The notes under the pieces: model-generated
Told to the model about the DNA's origin: nothing
Seen by the model: only the letters and a program-made list of their open reading frames with translations
Database searches by the model: none
In this document: positions 35,668 to 43,511 of the stretch, one piece after another
How the letters are laid out: the number at the start of each line of letters is the position of its first letter
Position numbering within the stretch: position 1 is the stretch's first letter
Source: SG8-4 sp964598225
GTDB lineage: Bacteria > Planctomycetota > Phycisphaerae > Sedimentisphaerales > Anaerobacaceae
NCBI GenBank assembly: GCA_964598225.1
Contig: CAZRBG010000040.1
Coordinates: 1-56,569 of the forward strand
DNA: 56,569 nucleotides
Direction: 5' to 3'
Translations under genes and position numbers: made by a program

Positions 35668-38600
35668 TTCTGCACCGCTTCGGCGTCGAACTTCGCTGCG
35701 TTCTCGAAAAATTCGTTTTCCTGCCTGTAGAATTTCACGTCGGAGGGATCGTCTTCGCTCAATTGCTGCCTGCGCTTCCTGGCCTCTATGGAAATCGACC
35801 AGAACTGACGTGCCAACTGCCTGGCCGTCTCGGCGGGCGTGAGTTCCGGCCCCGTGGTGAAGACAAGCGCTGCGCTTGATTGCGTTCCCTTTTTTTGATC
35901 CATCGTGGTCCACTGCGGTTCGGGCATTGTTTCGAGCAGGCGTTTAGCGGCTTCGAGCCGGGCCAGCATGTCCCGCTGTTGTTCCGGCGTCAGAGATTCA
36001 TCGAGCGCATCGGCATCTTCGGCAAGCTGCTCGGCCATATCCCGGGCCTTCCGAGCGAGCTTTTCCTCCTCGCCCAATGTAAGCTCATCATCAAGTGCTT
36101 CAGCGGCAAGGTCCATCTGACGCCGCACCGCTTCCATCAATTCAACGGCCTTTTTCGATTCGCTCCGCTCCATTTCGGCCCGGTAACGCGCTTCGGCCAG
36201 ACTTTCCTGAAAATCGTCCATCTTTGTGACAGCTTGTTCAAGGTGTTCCTGCGCCTCGGCTCGGCTCTGAATATTGCTCTGCTCGCTCCGAGGCACCTGC
36301 TGCAAGTCTCGCTTCAACTGGGCTACCTGCTCCTGCAGCGCTCGCTGTTTAGCCTGGAGCATCCGCAATCTCGCTTCGGCGTCTGCGGTCATGCGCTGTC
36401 TTCCACCTTGACCTTGCCGACCGTCTTGACCTTCGGCGGAGTCTTCACTGTTGCCGGCGCCCCGTCCGTGTGTACGTGCGTTGTCGCTGGAGCGCTGTCC
36501 TCCTGCATTGCTCCGGCCTTCGCTGTTTTTTTGCTGGTTGCTCGAAGGGGATGTTCCTGTCGTGCCTTTGCCGGTGCCGTTGTCCTGCGAATCGTGGCTA
36601 TTTTCTGTGGAGTCTTTTTCACTATCGTTGCCCCGGCCGCCCGAAGAGCCCTCGCTCTTTTGGTCGGCAGTAGCTTTGTCCTGCTGTGGACTGCTTTGAT
36701 TTCCCGGACCCTGCTCTTGATTGCCGTCTGTTGACGACTTTTCGCTTGCTTTTTGTTGTGCAGCGCTCTTGCGACGGGCCTGTTGTTTCAAAAAATTCTC
36801 GAAAGTTACTTTTAGGTTTTTCTGCTGCCGCTTTAGCTTGACCAGTTCCCGCTGAACTTTCTTAATCTCGTTCTCTATTCGTTCTTCTTCATATTGCGAG
36901 AACTCCGGATTCTCCTGCATTTTTACACTGTCGGGTTTCTTTGGCTGCTGCCCTTGGCCGCTGCCGGGCGGATTCCGCTGAAGATCGAGTTCAATAATGA
37001 ACTTGCGCAGAAGGCGGTAAGCATCTTTCTCGTGGGTTATTGCGGAATTTGCGTTGTACTCGGACAGATATCTGCTTGCCCTCTCATAATTGTTCAGAAT
37101 CGTATTGAGCACGGTCTTATGGCCTTCGGTGAATCCGTATTCCGGATCGTCCCGAATAATCGCCAGTTGCTCGGCGCAATACCGGACGTCGTTGTCTATC
37201 GAGTCAAGTTCCGAACGATCCTGTTCGGTCGGATATGGCTTGGCGGCGACGGCCCATGTCTTTTTCAAAGCCGCGCGAGTGTATTCGAGAATATTAATCA
37301 GCTCCACGGGTGGCGGCATGCCTCCCTTGCCCGGGCCTCCGCCCAGACCGGGACGCCAGTTTTGTCTGTAAGGTCTGATCTCGATGAAGTAAACTTCGCT
37401 GCTCGACGTCCGGTTTTCCTGTACCGAGCCGGTGTCAACATCGGTCGCCTCGGCGTAGAACAGTACGCTGTCGCCGACGCTTAGATCGTATTGTTCGAGT
37501 TCGATGGTATGGCCGTGTTTTTGGCTCCTGGCCCCTTTTTCTATCGGGATGTTCAGTTCCTTTGGTTGATAACCGGGCATTTCGAGCAACATTCTTGCCG
37601 AATCTAAGCCGAAGTCGTCGGTTATCTCGAAGGTAATCGGTACGCTTGCTACGTCGGTCGTCAGGTAATCGCCTTCCGGGCAGAGCAGCTTGAACTTCGG
37701 AGGCTCGTCGTTTTTAACCACTACCGTAAGGTCAGGCAGGTTCTCGTTGACCAAACCCTCTTCGTTGACGAGATCGAACTTGATCGAGCCATTTCTGTCG
37801 GCGTTGAAGTGGTAATCGAACTCTTTAGCCCCGTTCAACTGTTTTGTGACGGTCTTGCCGTCCAGTCCGGTTATCGCGACCTCTTTGAGCTTGTCGGTTG
37901 TCCGGACTTTCAATGCGATGTTACTCTGAGGAATCACTTCCAGAGTCTGGTTGCCGATCTTCTCGGTATATGGTTCGATCCACTCTCTTCTGGCCGGATT
38001 CTTGGGTATTGCAACTTTGGCCGTCATGCTCTCTATATCGGGCGCCGGGTGGATATTAAGCTCGTGCCAGTCCGTCGAAGTCGAGTCTGTCTCGAAACGG
38101 TACTTGAGGAGACCTGTTTCCGAGAAGCTCCTCGTCGTCTCAAGACGCGCCGATTGTCCTGATTCAGTAATCGGTCGGATTGGAATCTCCTGAGGCTTGA
38201 GAATACTTCCATCCTCCGTTGTATTCGGATCGAGCCTAACCAGCACGAGCTTGCCCAAATCCGGTGTACGGCCTTCAATCCCGGCGGCTAATGTCACCTC
38301 GGTATCAGGCTCGGCGACAATGTGCTCTGTGATCGGTTCCAGCCTCGTAGACGGCAATGGAGCCATCGAAGCCGCCGGGTGCGCGAGCCCGGCGAAGTAT
38401 GAAGAGAAATAAAGATAATTGTCGCGAACATAGAACCACGCTGCTACAAGACCGAATAGAATGATCGCTCCGAGAGCGTATCCCTGCCATTTGTCGATGG
38501 TCGAATCAAAATTGAAGTCGCGGCAGTCCTTGTCCACCCTGAGAACCAACCGTTCGGCAAGGGCCGCCGAATACGGATACTCCCGCTTATTCTCGTGATA

Positions 38601-38930
38601 CTCCATGGCAGTTACAAGCTGCTGATTGAAGCTTTTCCTGTTCTCGATGTAATTGGCAGCCCCGCTGCAGGAGACGCGGCTGAGTAGTAACCGGGTGAGT
38701 CGGTGCAGCAAAAGGCCGAGTCCCGAAAGCAGAAAAACAAGGGCGATAACTCTGCCGATCTCGCCGAAGTTAAGTCTATGATCGAGCCAAGCATAGACCC
38801 CGATATAGGCCGATGCAAAAAGCATACTCAGTGCGCCAACCTTCAGGATTGCCAGAGCCACCAGCCACCTCCTGACTCTGCCCACTCGCCCGACGAGGGA
38901 GTTCAGTTTGTCTTCTGCCGTTTCGGACAT
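35664..38930 (-). CDS. DUF4175-type membrane protein with long coiled-coil/low-complexity region
   Basis: 1088 residues. Two or three N-terminal transmembrane helices (about 20-45, 58-78, 150-168) are followed by the DUF4175-type periplasmic beta region (residues about 200-520, including TGLLKYRFETD and DFGLDSARMLLEMPG). Next come a helical region with a strongly charged, Ser/Gly/Gln-rich low-complexity stretch (about 690-860: KKPDSVKMQ, QQKASEKSSTDG, DSQDNGTGKGTTG) and long coiled coils (LRMLQAKQRALQEQVAQL, ARKARDMAEQLAEDAD). DUF4175 members are usually next to Bat/VWA genes. It starts 12 bases after the BatA-like gene and overlaps the next gene by 4 bases. It may act as a long spacer or scaffold in the envelope. 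Confidence 0.85.
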   Translation of the reverse strand: MSETAEDKLNSLVGRVGRVRRWLVALAILKVGALSMLFASAYIGVYAWLDHRLNFGEIGRVIALVFLLSGLGLLLHRLTRLLLSRVSCSGAANYIENRKSFNQQLVTAMEYHENKREYPYSAALAERLVLRVDKDCRDFNFDSTIDKWQGYALGAIILFGLVAAWFYVRDNYLYFSSYFAGLAHPAASMAPLPSTRLEPITEHIVAEPDTEVTLAAGIEGRTPDLGKLVLVRLDPNTTEDGSILKPQEIPIRPITESGQSARLETTRSFSETGLLKYRFETDSTSTDWHELNIHPAPDIESMTAKVAIPKNPARREWIEPYTEKIGNQTLEVIPQSNIALKVRTTDKLKEVAITGLDGKTVTKQLNGAKEFDYHFNADRNGSIKFDLVNEEGLVNENLPDLTVVVKNDEPPKFKLLCPEGDYLTTDVASVPITFEITDDFGLDSARMLLEMPGYQPKELNIPIEKGARSQKHGHTIELEQYDLSVGDSVLFYAEATDVDTGSVQENRTSSSEVYFIEIRPYRQNWRPGLGGGPGKGGMPPPVELINILEYTRAALKKTWAVAAKPYPTEQDRSELDSIDNDVRYCAEQLAIIRDDPEYGFTEGHKTVLNTILNNYERASRYLSEYNANSAITHEKDAYRLLRKFIIELDLQRNPPGSGQGQQPKKPDSVKMQENPEFSQYEEERIENEIKKVQRELVKLKRQQKNLKVTFENFLKQQARRKSAAQQKASEKSSTDGNQEQGPGNQSSPQQDKATADQKSEGSSGGRGNDSEKDSTENSHDSQDNGTGKGTTGTSPSSNQQKNSEGRSNAGGQRSSDNARTHGRGAGNSEDSAEGQDGRQGQGGRQRMTADAEARLRMLQAKQRALQEQVAQLKRDLQQVPRSEQSNIQSRAEAQEHLEQAVTKMDDFQESLAEARYRAEMERSESKKAVELMEAVRRQMDLAAEALDDELTLGEEEKLARKARDMAEQLAEDADALDESLTPEQQRDMLARLEAAKRLLETMPEPQWTTMDQKKGTQSSAALVFTTGPELTPAETARQLARQFWSISIEARKRRQQLSEDDPSDVKFYRQENEFFENAAKFDAEAVQK

Positions 38931-38942
38931 GTTAATCCATAT

Positions 38943-41081
38943 CTATCGTTTCAATCTATTCGCAACAACCGGCTCGACAAGCAGGAGAAGCATGACCAGC
39001 CACGCTATGATCTTCCACAGTTCGTAGTGTGCCCGTGAGAGCATCTTGGAAGAACGCCTTGCGGCGTCACTACGAACGGTAACGTCTCCCTCTGTGTCCG
39101 TATGAAATGTTCGGTTCATGACGACGGCCAACTCGTCTTCTGTAGGTTTGGTCATATCGGTCTCGCCTCCGGGCAGGTTAATTCCTGCGTATATAGGCGG
39201 AACGTCTAAAGTCTTGACCCATCCGATTCCGGCCGGATCCGGAATTAGAAGAAAAGAATCTGCGACCGCTGCAGGACGTTTTATGCCGTCGCAGGTCTTC
39301 ACATAGAATTGCTGTTCGTAGTGTGCCCGTGAGGGCATTTTATCAAGAGAACGCCTTACGGCGTCACTACGAACAGAAGCTTCCGCTTCAGGCAAGGGGA
39401 GCAGAACTCGTTCGTTACGCTCGAAACAGTGCTCGGAGATCCGGCTGCCGCGACCCAGCAGATACTGGCAAAAAGCCACGGAGGCGTTCGACTTGGTCAG
39501 TGTCCCGAGTGAATCGTCAATGCTGGTATTGACAAAAATTGAGCAGCCGCTGCCGCATTTCTTGTAGTATATGAAACCCGTGCCGTCCTGAAACTGCCAG
39601 AGACATCTGCTTTCGGCGTGCGGCGTGCATTCGAAGTAGCCTTTCATAAGGACCTTGTCGATCCGATAGTTCGCCAGCGATTTCGCTGCCATACTATCCA
39701 TACCCCCAGCCTGGCTGTCAGAAGAAGCGGGCTGCAGGTAAGTCCGCTTACGCAAGCTTTTCGCAGGCTTTGCCGCAAGAAGATTTCGCCGCCATAGTTG
39801 CTCGGCCGCTCCGGGAGTGACCGGCTCGGTCACGAAATTAATGAACCTCCCGCCGGTTTCCACGAAATTCTGTACGTCGGAAGTTAGAGTGTTCAACCGC
39901 TCTGCTGTTGTCGAACAAATCACCACGTCGGCCCAGTCAAAGTCCGGCTGCCCAAGTTCATTGAATAGCACCTGTCTTGCCTTCAGACTGCCGTATGGAT
40001 TCATCTGCGAAAGGGTGTCTATGGCGGTCTTCAATAAGAATAACTGATTGAAACTGTCTCCGGTAATCAGAACGTTCACGTCTTCTTGCCCGGGCACAGA
40101 AACCGCAAGATAAAACGTGTCGTCTTCCTTTAACCCGTCGGCGCCGGATAAGCTCAATTCGACAGGCAAACACAAATGTTCCTGTCCGGCATCAGGAATT
40201 TCAATCTGGAGCTGACAGGTCCTTCGCTGCCCCGGCGAAAGTCTTATCTCCGCCGGAGTTGAACTGCTCGAGCCTGTGCTTGCGGTTAATTGCCGGATTT
40301 GCTCGGTCTGACCGAAGTTGACCACGGAAGCGCTTAAAGTCAATTTTCCCTCGGCAAGCCCGACCGCGCGGGCATCTTCTATCGCGGCATTATCAATCGC
40401 TTGCTTCGCGGCAATTATCTTGTAGTGAAGTGTCGAGGGCGCTCGCGCCCGCGACACGGACACGCCCGCCGGCTCCTCGATGCCGACCAATTGCTTTAAC
40501 GTGTGTGGAGTGAAATCGCTGAATATGGCCGCTGAGATATTGGCTTGGCTCAGACAGGATAGAAAATCACTTATTCTTCTTGCGCTGTCCGGCTCAATTT
40601 TCATGGCCTTGATTTCGGCTAGCGCCTGCTCTTTGTTCAGATTTCGTAGCCAGTTCCCTGAGGCCAGAGCGCAAAGATGAAACGCCGCCGCACCGGAATC
40701 GACTTCGACCGAGTTAATGTATTCAACCGCTTGCTCAACCATCCTGTCGAAATAACTGCCGTCCGCATCGGAATACGCCATCGACATCGAATTGTCGAGG
40801 CCCAAAAAGTAAACTGATCCTTCCTGCTCGCGATCGGGACTGGTATGCAGAAGCGGCCTGGCAAACAGGATCGCGATCAGCACGATTATCGCGCAGCGCA
40901 GCAATAATATCAACAGATCGCGCAACTTGCGTCTGGACTGGCTCTCGACCTGTCCCGTGCGAAGAAACCGCAGCATCGTAAACGGCAGCCGGCGGAATTT
41001 GGGCCTGGCGAGCAGGTGAGCGATTACAGGCCCGGCAACCGCGAGTCCGCCCAACAGGAATGTCCATTCTACAAAACTCAC
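38943..41081 (-). CDS. BatA-like membrane VWA protein carrying translated palindromic repeats
   Basis: 712 residues. The N-terminus is a BatA domain: FLLGGLAVAGPVIAHLLARP, then LPFTMLRFL and a second helix IIVLIAILFARPLLHT. A VWA domain follows with GLDNSMSMAYS (MIDAS DxSxS), and one C-terminal helix (IIAWLVMLLLLVEPVV) ends the protein. It contains three repeat-encoded segments: about 209-218 (VSVSRARAPS), about 570-590 (VRSDAVRRS...SRAHYE) and about 669-688 (VRSDAARRS...SRAHYE), the last directly before the C-terminal helix. The frame stays open through all three, so the gene is likely functional. It overlaps the DUF58 gene by 4 bases (ATGA). Confidence 0.85.
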   Translation of the reverse strand: MSFVEWTFLLGGLAVAGPVIAHLLARPKFRRLPFTMLRFLRTGQVESQSRRKLRDLLILLLRCAIIVLIAILFARPLLHTSPDREQEGSVYFLGLDNSMSMAYSDADGSYFDRMVEQAVEYINSVEVDSGAAAFHLCALASGNWLRNLNKEQALAEIKAMKIEPDSARRISDFLSCLSQANISAAIFSDFTPHTLKQLVGIEEPAGVSVSRARAPSTLHYKIIAAKQAIDNAAIEDARAVGLAEGKLTLSASVVNFGQTEQIRQLTASTGSSSSTPAEIRLSPGQRRTCQLQIEIPDAGQEHLCLPVELSLSGADGLKEDDTFYLAVSVPGQEDVNVLITGDSFNQLFLLKTAIDTLSQMNPYGSLKARQVLFNELGQPDFDWADVVICSTTAERLNTLTSDVQNFVETGGRFINFVTEPVTPGAAEQLWRRNLLAAKPAKSLRKRTYLQPASSDSQAGGMDSMAAKSLANYRIDKVLMKGYFECTPHAESRCLWQFQDGTGFIYYKKCGSGCSIFVNTSIDDSLGTLTKSNASVAFCQYLLGRGSRISEHCFERNERVLLPLPEAEASVRSDAVRRSLDKMPSRAHYEQQFYVKTCDGIKRPAAVADSFLLIPDPAGIGWVKTLDVPPIYAGINLPGGETDMTKPTEDELAVVMNRTFHTDTEGDVTVRSDAARRSSKMLSRAHYELWKIIAWLVMLLLLVEPVVANRLKR
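39020..39077. repeat. Family A palindromic repeat copy 4, translated in the BatA-like gene
   Basis: Ends GTTCGTAGTG and CACTACGAAC. The hairpin loops are GTGA (GCCC-GTGA-GAGC) on the top strand and, on the bottom strand, GCAA (CGCC-GCAA-GGCG). It is read on the minus strand as V-R-S-D-A-A-R-R-S and S-R-A-H-Y-E. Confidence 0.85.
39314..39374. repeat. Family A palindromic repeat copy 5, translated in the BatA-like gene
   Basis: Ends GTTCGTAGTG and CACTACGAAC. The loops are GTGA (GCCC-GTGA-GGGC) on the top strand and GTAA on the bottom strand (from CGCC-TTAC-GGCG). It is read in the same frame as copy 4, giving V-R-S-D-A-V-R-R-S and P-S-R-A-H-Y-E. Confidence 0.85.
40430..40457. repeat. 28-bp palindrome related to family B, translated in the BatA-like gene
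   Basis: The arms GTGTCG and CGACAC are perfectly inverted, as are the inner arms GGGCG and CGCCC around a CTCG loop, with one mismatched base pair between them. It encodes V-S-R-A-R-A-P-S-T on the minus strand. The outer arms match those at 4044-4088. Confidence 0.6.
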
Positions 41082-41974
41082 ATCAATCTCTTTCTTTTGG
41101 CAAGGTACGCCACCAGCGCACGGTCCAAAGTTTTGGAAGTGTCGAGAAGGCAGTAATCGATGCCGCTGTTGCCGGTGGTCTTTTCTATATCATCCAGAAA
41201 TTCCGACACTCGCTGCTGATAACCATCTCTCAGCGACTGAGGGAACGTTCGCACTTTGTCTTTGGTTTCCAGGTCTTCGAATTGAATCAGTCCTTCATAG
41301 TCGAGATTAAGCTCCTGATGATCCAGCGTTTGAAAAACTATTACGTCGTGCTTTAGAAACTTCAAATGCGCCAGCCCCTTATAAATGTCGGCCTCATCGT
41401 CGAGCAAATCCGAGATCAGTATGATGATTCCGCGTCTTTTTGTCGTCTCGGCGATCGTACGAAGCACGTCGGCAAGATTCGTCCGGCCGGCTGGTTTGTT
41501 GTTTTGCAGAGCTGCCAGAATCTTGTTCAGATGGGTGCGTTTTGAAAGCGGCGGTATGCGTTTCGAGATTCTCTCGGAAAACAGAACCAGAGACGTACTG
41601 TCGCTCTGACTGAGCATAAGATAGCTTAACGCCGCAGCAAGAAATGAACCGTACTGAAGCTTGCTGACACCGCCGTTGCCGGAAAACGACATGCTCTTGC
41701 TGCTGTCGAGCAAGATATAGGCGGTGGTGTTTGTTTCCTGCTGGAATTGCTTAATGTAGAGCTTGTCGCTGCGGCCGAAGACCTTCCAGTCGACGAATTT
41801 CAGTTCGTCGCCGGCGTGATACTGCCTGTGATCGCTGTATTCAACGCTGAAGCCGTGAAACGGGCTCGGGTGCAGCCCGGCAAAGAAACCTTCAACCGCG
41901 CATCGCGCAACGAGGCTCATATTCCCCAGCTTACTCAAAAACATCGGATCGAGATAATTGCGGCTTTGTTTCAT
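41078..41974 (-). CDS. DUF58-family protein of the MoxR/Bat-type operon
   Basis: 298 residues from the ATG at 41974. The extra 19 residues of the longer reading (WIPAFAGMT) are repeat-derived and lie upstream. DUF58 motifs are present: GFFAGLHPSPFHGFSVEYSDHRQYHAGDELKFVDWKVFGR broken by short gaps, and a VWA-like MIDAS in LLDSSKSMSF. It is cytoplasmic, with no membrane helix. DUF58 proteins are regular partners of MoxR AAA+ ATPases and may be their clients or adaptors in folding and metal insertion of extracytoplasmic complexes. It lies 115 bases after moxR, with an inverted repeat in the gap, and overlaps the BatA-like gene by 4 bases. Confidence 0.9.
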   Translation of the reverse strand: MKQSRNYLDPMFLSKLGNMSLVARCAVEGFFAGLHPSPFHGFSVEYSDHRQYHAGDELKFVDWKVFGRSDKLYIKQFQQETNTTAYILLDSSKSMSFSGNGGVSKLQYGSFLAAALSYLMLSQSDSTSLVLFSERISKRIPPLSKRTHLNKILAALQNNKPAGRTNLADVLRTIAETTKRRGIIILISDLLDDEADIYKGLAHLKFLKHDVIVFQTLDHQELNLDYEGLIQFEDLETKDKVRTFPQSLRDGYQQRVSEFLDDIEKTTGNSGIDYCLLDTSKTLDRALVAYLAKRKRLM

Positions 41975-41990
41975 GATTGCAGCACAACAT

Positions 41991-42060
41991 GTCATTCCCG
42001 CGAAAGCGGGAATCCACTGAAGCCATTGCATTCCTGGATCCCTGACTCCGCAGGGATGAC
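41991..42060. repeat. 70-bp inverted repeat (family C) between moxR and DUF58 genes
   Basis: Begins GTCATTCCCGCGAAAGCGGG and ends CGCAGGGATGAC, with inverted ends GTCATTCCCG/GTCATCCCTG and an internal hairpin CCCGC-GAAA-GCGGG, also a GNRA loop. Relatives are at 19671 and 43406. It sits inside the operon, so the operon transcript carries it. Confidence 0.75.
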
Positions 42061-42089
42061 AATAAGAATCATTCTATTTGACTCACGGA

Positions 42090-43130
42090 CTATTTCGGCA
42101 TCGATACGTTCTCTACGAGGTCGTCGAGAATTCCCTCGACGCTGATGCCGTCGGCCTCGGCGTTGAAATTTGGAATAACGCGGTGTCGAAGCACGAGTTT
42201 GCTGACGGCCTGCACGTCCTCGAAGCTTGGCGTGACGCGCCCGTCTATCAGCGCTTTTGCCTTGGCGCCCAGCGTCATGTACTGGCCCGCTCTCGGGCCG
42301 GCGCCCCATTTTAGATATTGCTTTACCATCGACGTTGCATGTTGATCCTCGGGCCTGGTCGCGCGGGCCAGCTTGATGCAATACGCGATCACGATATCGC
42401 TTACCGGCGCCATACGAACGATTTCCTGAAACAGCACCATGTCGTTCCTGTCGAGCACCTGTCTGGCGGATGCCTTCTTTTGCGTCGTGGTCTGTTTGAC
42501 GATCAGATGTTCTTCCTTGGCGCTCGGATAGTCGATATAGATCATAAACATAAACCGATCAAGTGCGGCTTCCGGCAGGGGATACGTGCCTTCCTGCTCG
42601 ATGGGATTCTGCGTCGCTAGCACGAAGAACGGCTCGTTGAGCCTGTATGTCCGCCCGGCAACGGTTACCTCCCGCTCCTGCATCGCCTGCAGCAGGGCGG
42701 CCTGAGTCTTGGGAGGCGTGCGGTTGATCTCATCGGCAAGCACCACGTTAGCGAAAATAGGTCCCTTGACGAACTCCATCTTTCTCTGCTTCGACTGCGG
42801 GTCTCGCTGGATTATGTCGGCGCCGGTTATATCCGAAGGCATCAGGTCCGGCGTAAACTGTATCCTGTTAAACTTCAGCTTCATCGCGTCGGCTATCGCG
42901 TGTACCATCATTGTCTTTGCCAGCCCCGGCACGCCCTGAACGATGCAATGCCCCCCGGCGAGCATACAGCACAGCATGGATTCGATCACATCATCCTGGC
43001 CGACGATCACCTTGTGTATTTGATGCTGCAGCCTGGCGTAGCCCTTGTGCAGGCGCTCCATCAACTGGCCTTCGTCGACGCCGTTGGTCGTCTGTGAATT
43101 TGCAACCCCTCGCTCGGTTGTCTGTTCCAT
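42090..43130 (-). CDS. MoxR-type AAA+ ATPase
   Basis: 346 residues. Walker A GVPGLAKT (66-73), Walker B VVLADEIN, sensor LATQNPIEQEGTYPLPEAALDRF, and the C-terminal lid (ATSMVKQYLKWGAGPRAGQYM). The N-terminal 40 residues are polar. MoxR ATPases act with VWA-domain partners as chaperones or assembly factors for envelope or metallo-protein complexes. It is the first gene of an operon running through DUF58, BatA-like, DUF4175, VWA, caspase-like and DUF4159 genes to 31649. An 18-bp perfect palindrome at 43173-43190 lies upstream. Confidence 0.95.
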   Translation of the reverse strand: MEQTTERGVANSQTTNGVDEGQLMERLHKGYARLQHQIHKVIVGQDDVIESMLCCMLAGGHCIVQGVPGLAKTMMVHAIADAMKLKFNRIQFTPDLMPSDITGADIIQRDPQSKQRKMEFVKGPIFANVVLADEINRTPPKTQAALLQAMQEREVTVAGRTYRLNEPFFVLATQNPIEQEGTYPLPEAALDRFMFMIYIDYPSAKEEHLIVKQTTTQKKASARQVLDRNDMVLFQEIVRMAPVSDIVIAYCIKLARATRPEDQHATSMVKQYLKWGAGPRAGQYMTLGAKAKALIDGRVTPSFEDVQAVSKLVLRHRVIPNFNAEADGISVEGILDDLVENVSMPK

Positions 43131-43172
43131 ACAAGCCCCTTCGGAATTTCTGCCACTTACGACTCACCCAGT

Positions 43173-43190
43173 GGAGTTTTGCAAAACTCC
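43173..43190. promoter_or_regulatory. 18-bp perfect palindrome upstream of moxR, possible operator
   Basis: GGAGTTTTGCAAAACTCC, a perfect inverted repeat 43 bases before the moxR ATG. It has no T-run and lies in the leader, so a transcription-factor site is more likely than a terminator; a dispersed repeat is an alternative. Confidence 0.4.
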
Positions 43191-43405
43191 TGTTACCCAC
43201 CCTAATAGACGACAATCAGCGAATTCCGTAACAGAAAATCCACATTTTCACGAAATAAATGCCGCAGCCTTTGTATGCCGCGACCCCTTATTTTACGAAA
43301 AAACGGCACGAAATTCCAGCAGATTGTGGCTTGACTGTTGCCAGCGCAAGAAATTGCCGCGGCCATCTCCGCGAGCCACGGCAACTACTAACAATGCCTG
43401 TTATT

Positions 43406-43507
43406 GTCATTCCTGTGCAGAGCTTGCCCTGAGCGAAGCCGAATGGGCAGGAATCCAGAATGTAGGGTGGGACCTGCCCTGAGCGTAGCCGAATGGGTTG
43501 CCCCACC
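43406..43507. repeat. Nested palindromes: family D inside family C and inside family E
   Basis: 43406-43456 begins GTCATTCCTG and ends CAGGAATCC (family C), interrupted at 43425-43449 by TGCCCTGAGCGAAGCCGAAT and GGGCA (family D). 43462-43507 begins GTAGGGTGGG and ends TTGCCCCACC (family E), interrupted at 43475-43497 by TGCCCTGAGCGTAGCCGAAT and GGG (family D again). Confidence 0.7.
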
Positions 43508-43511
43508 ATTA

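Larger units (their letters stand above)
43131..43511. other. 381-bp intergenic region with nested repeats and an 18-bp palindrome
   Basis: This separates the moxR start from the end of the M56 gene, both on the minus strand. It holds an 18-bp palindrome near the moxR start and a block of nested palindromes at 43406-43507. No ORF is credible. Confidence 0.6.
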
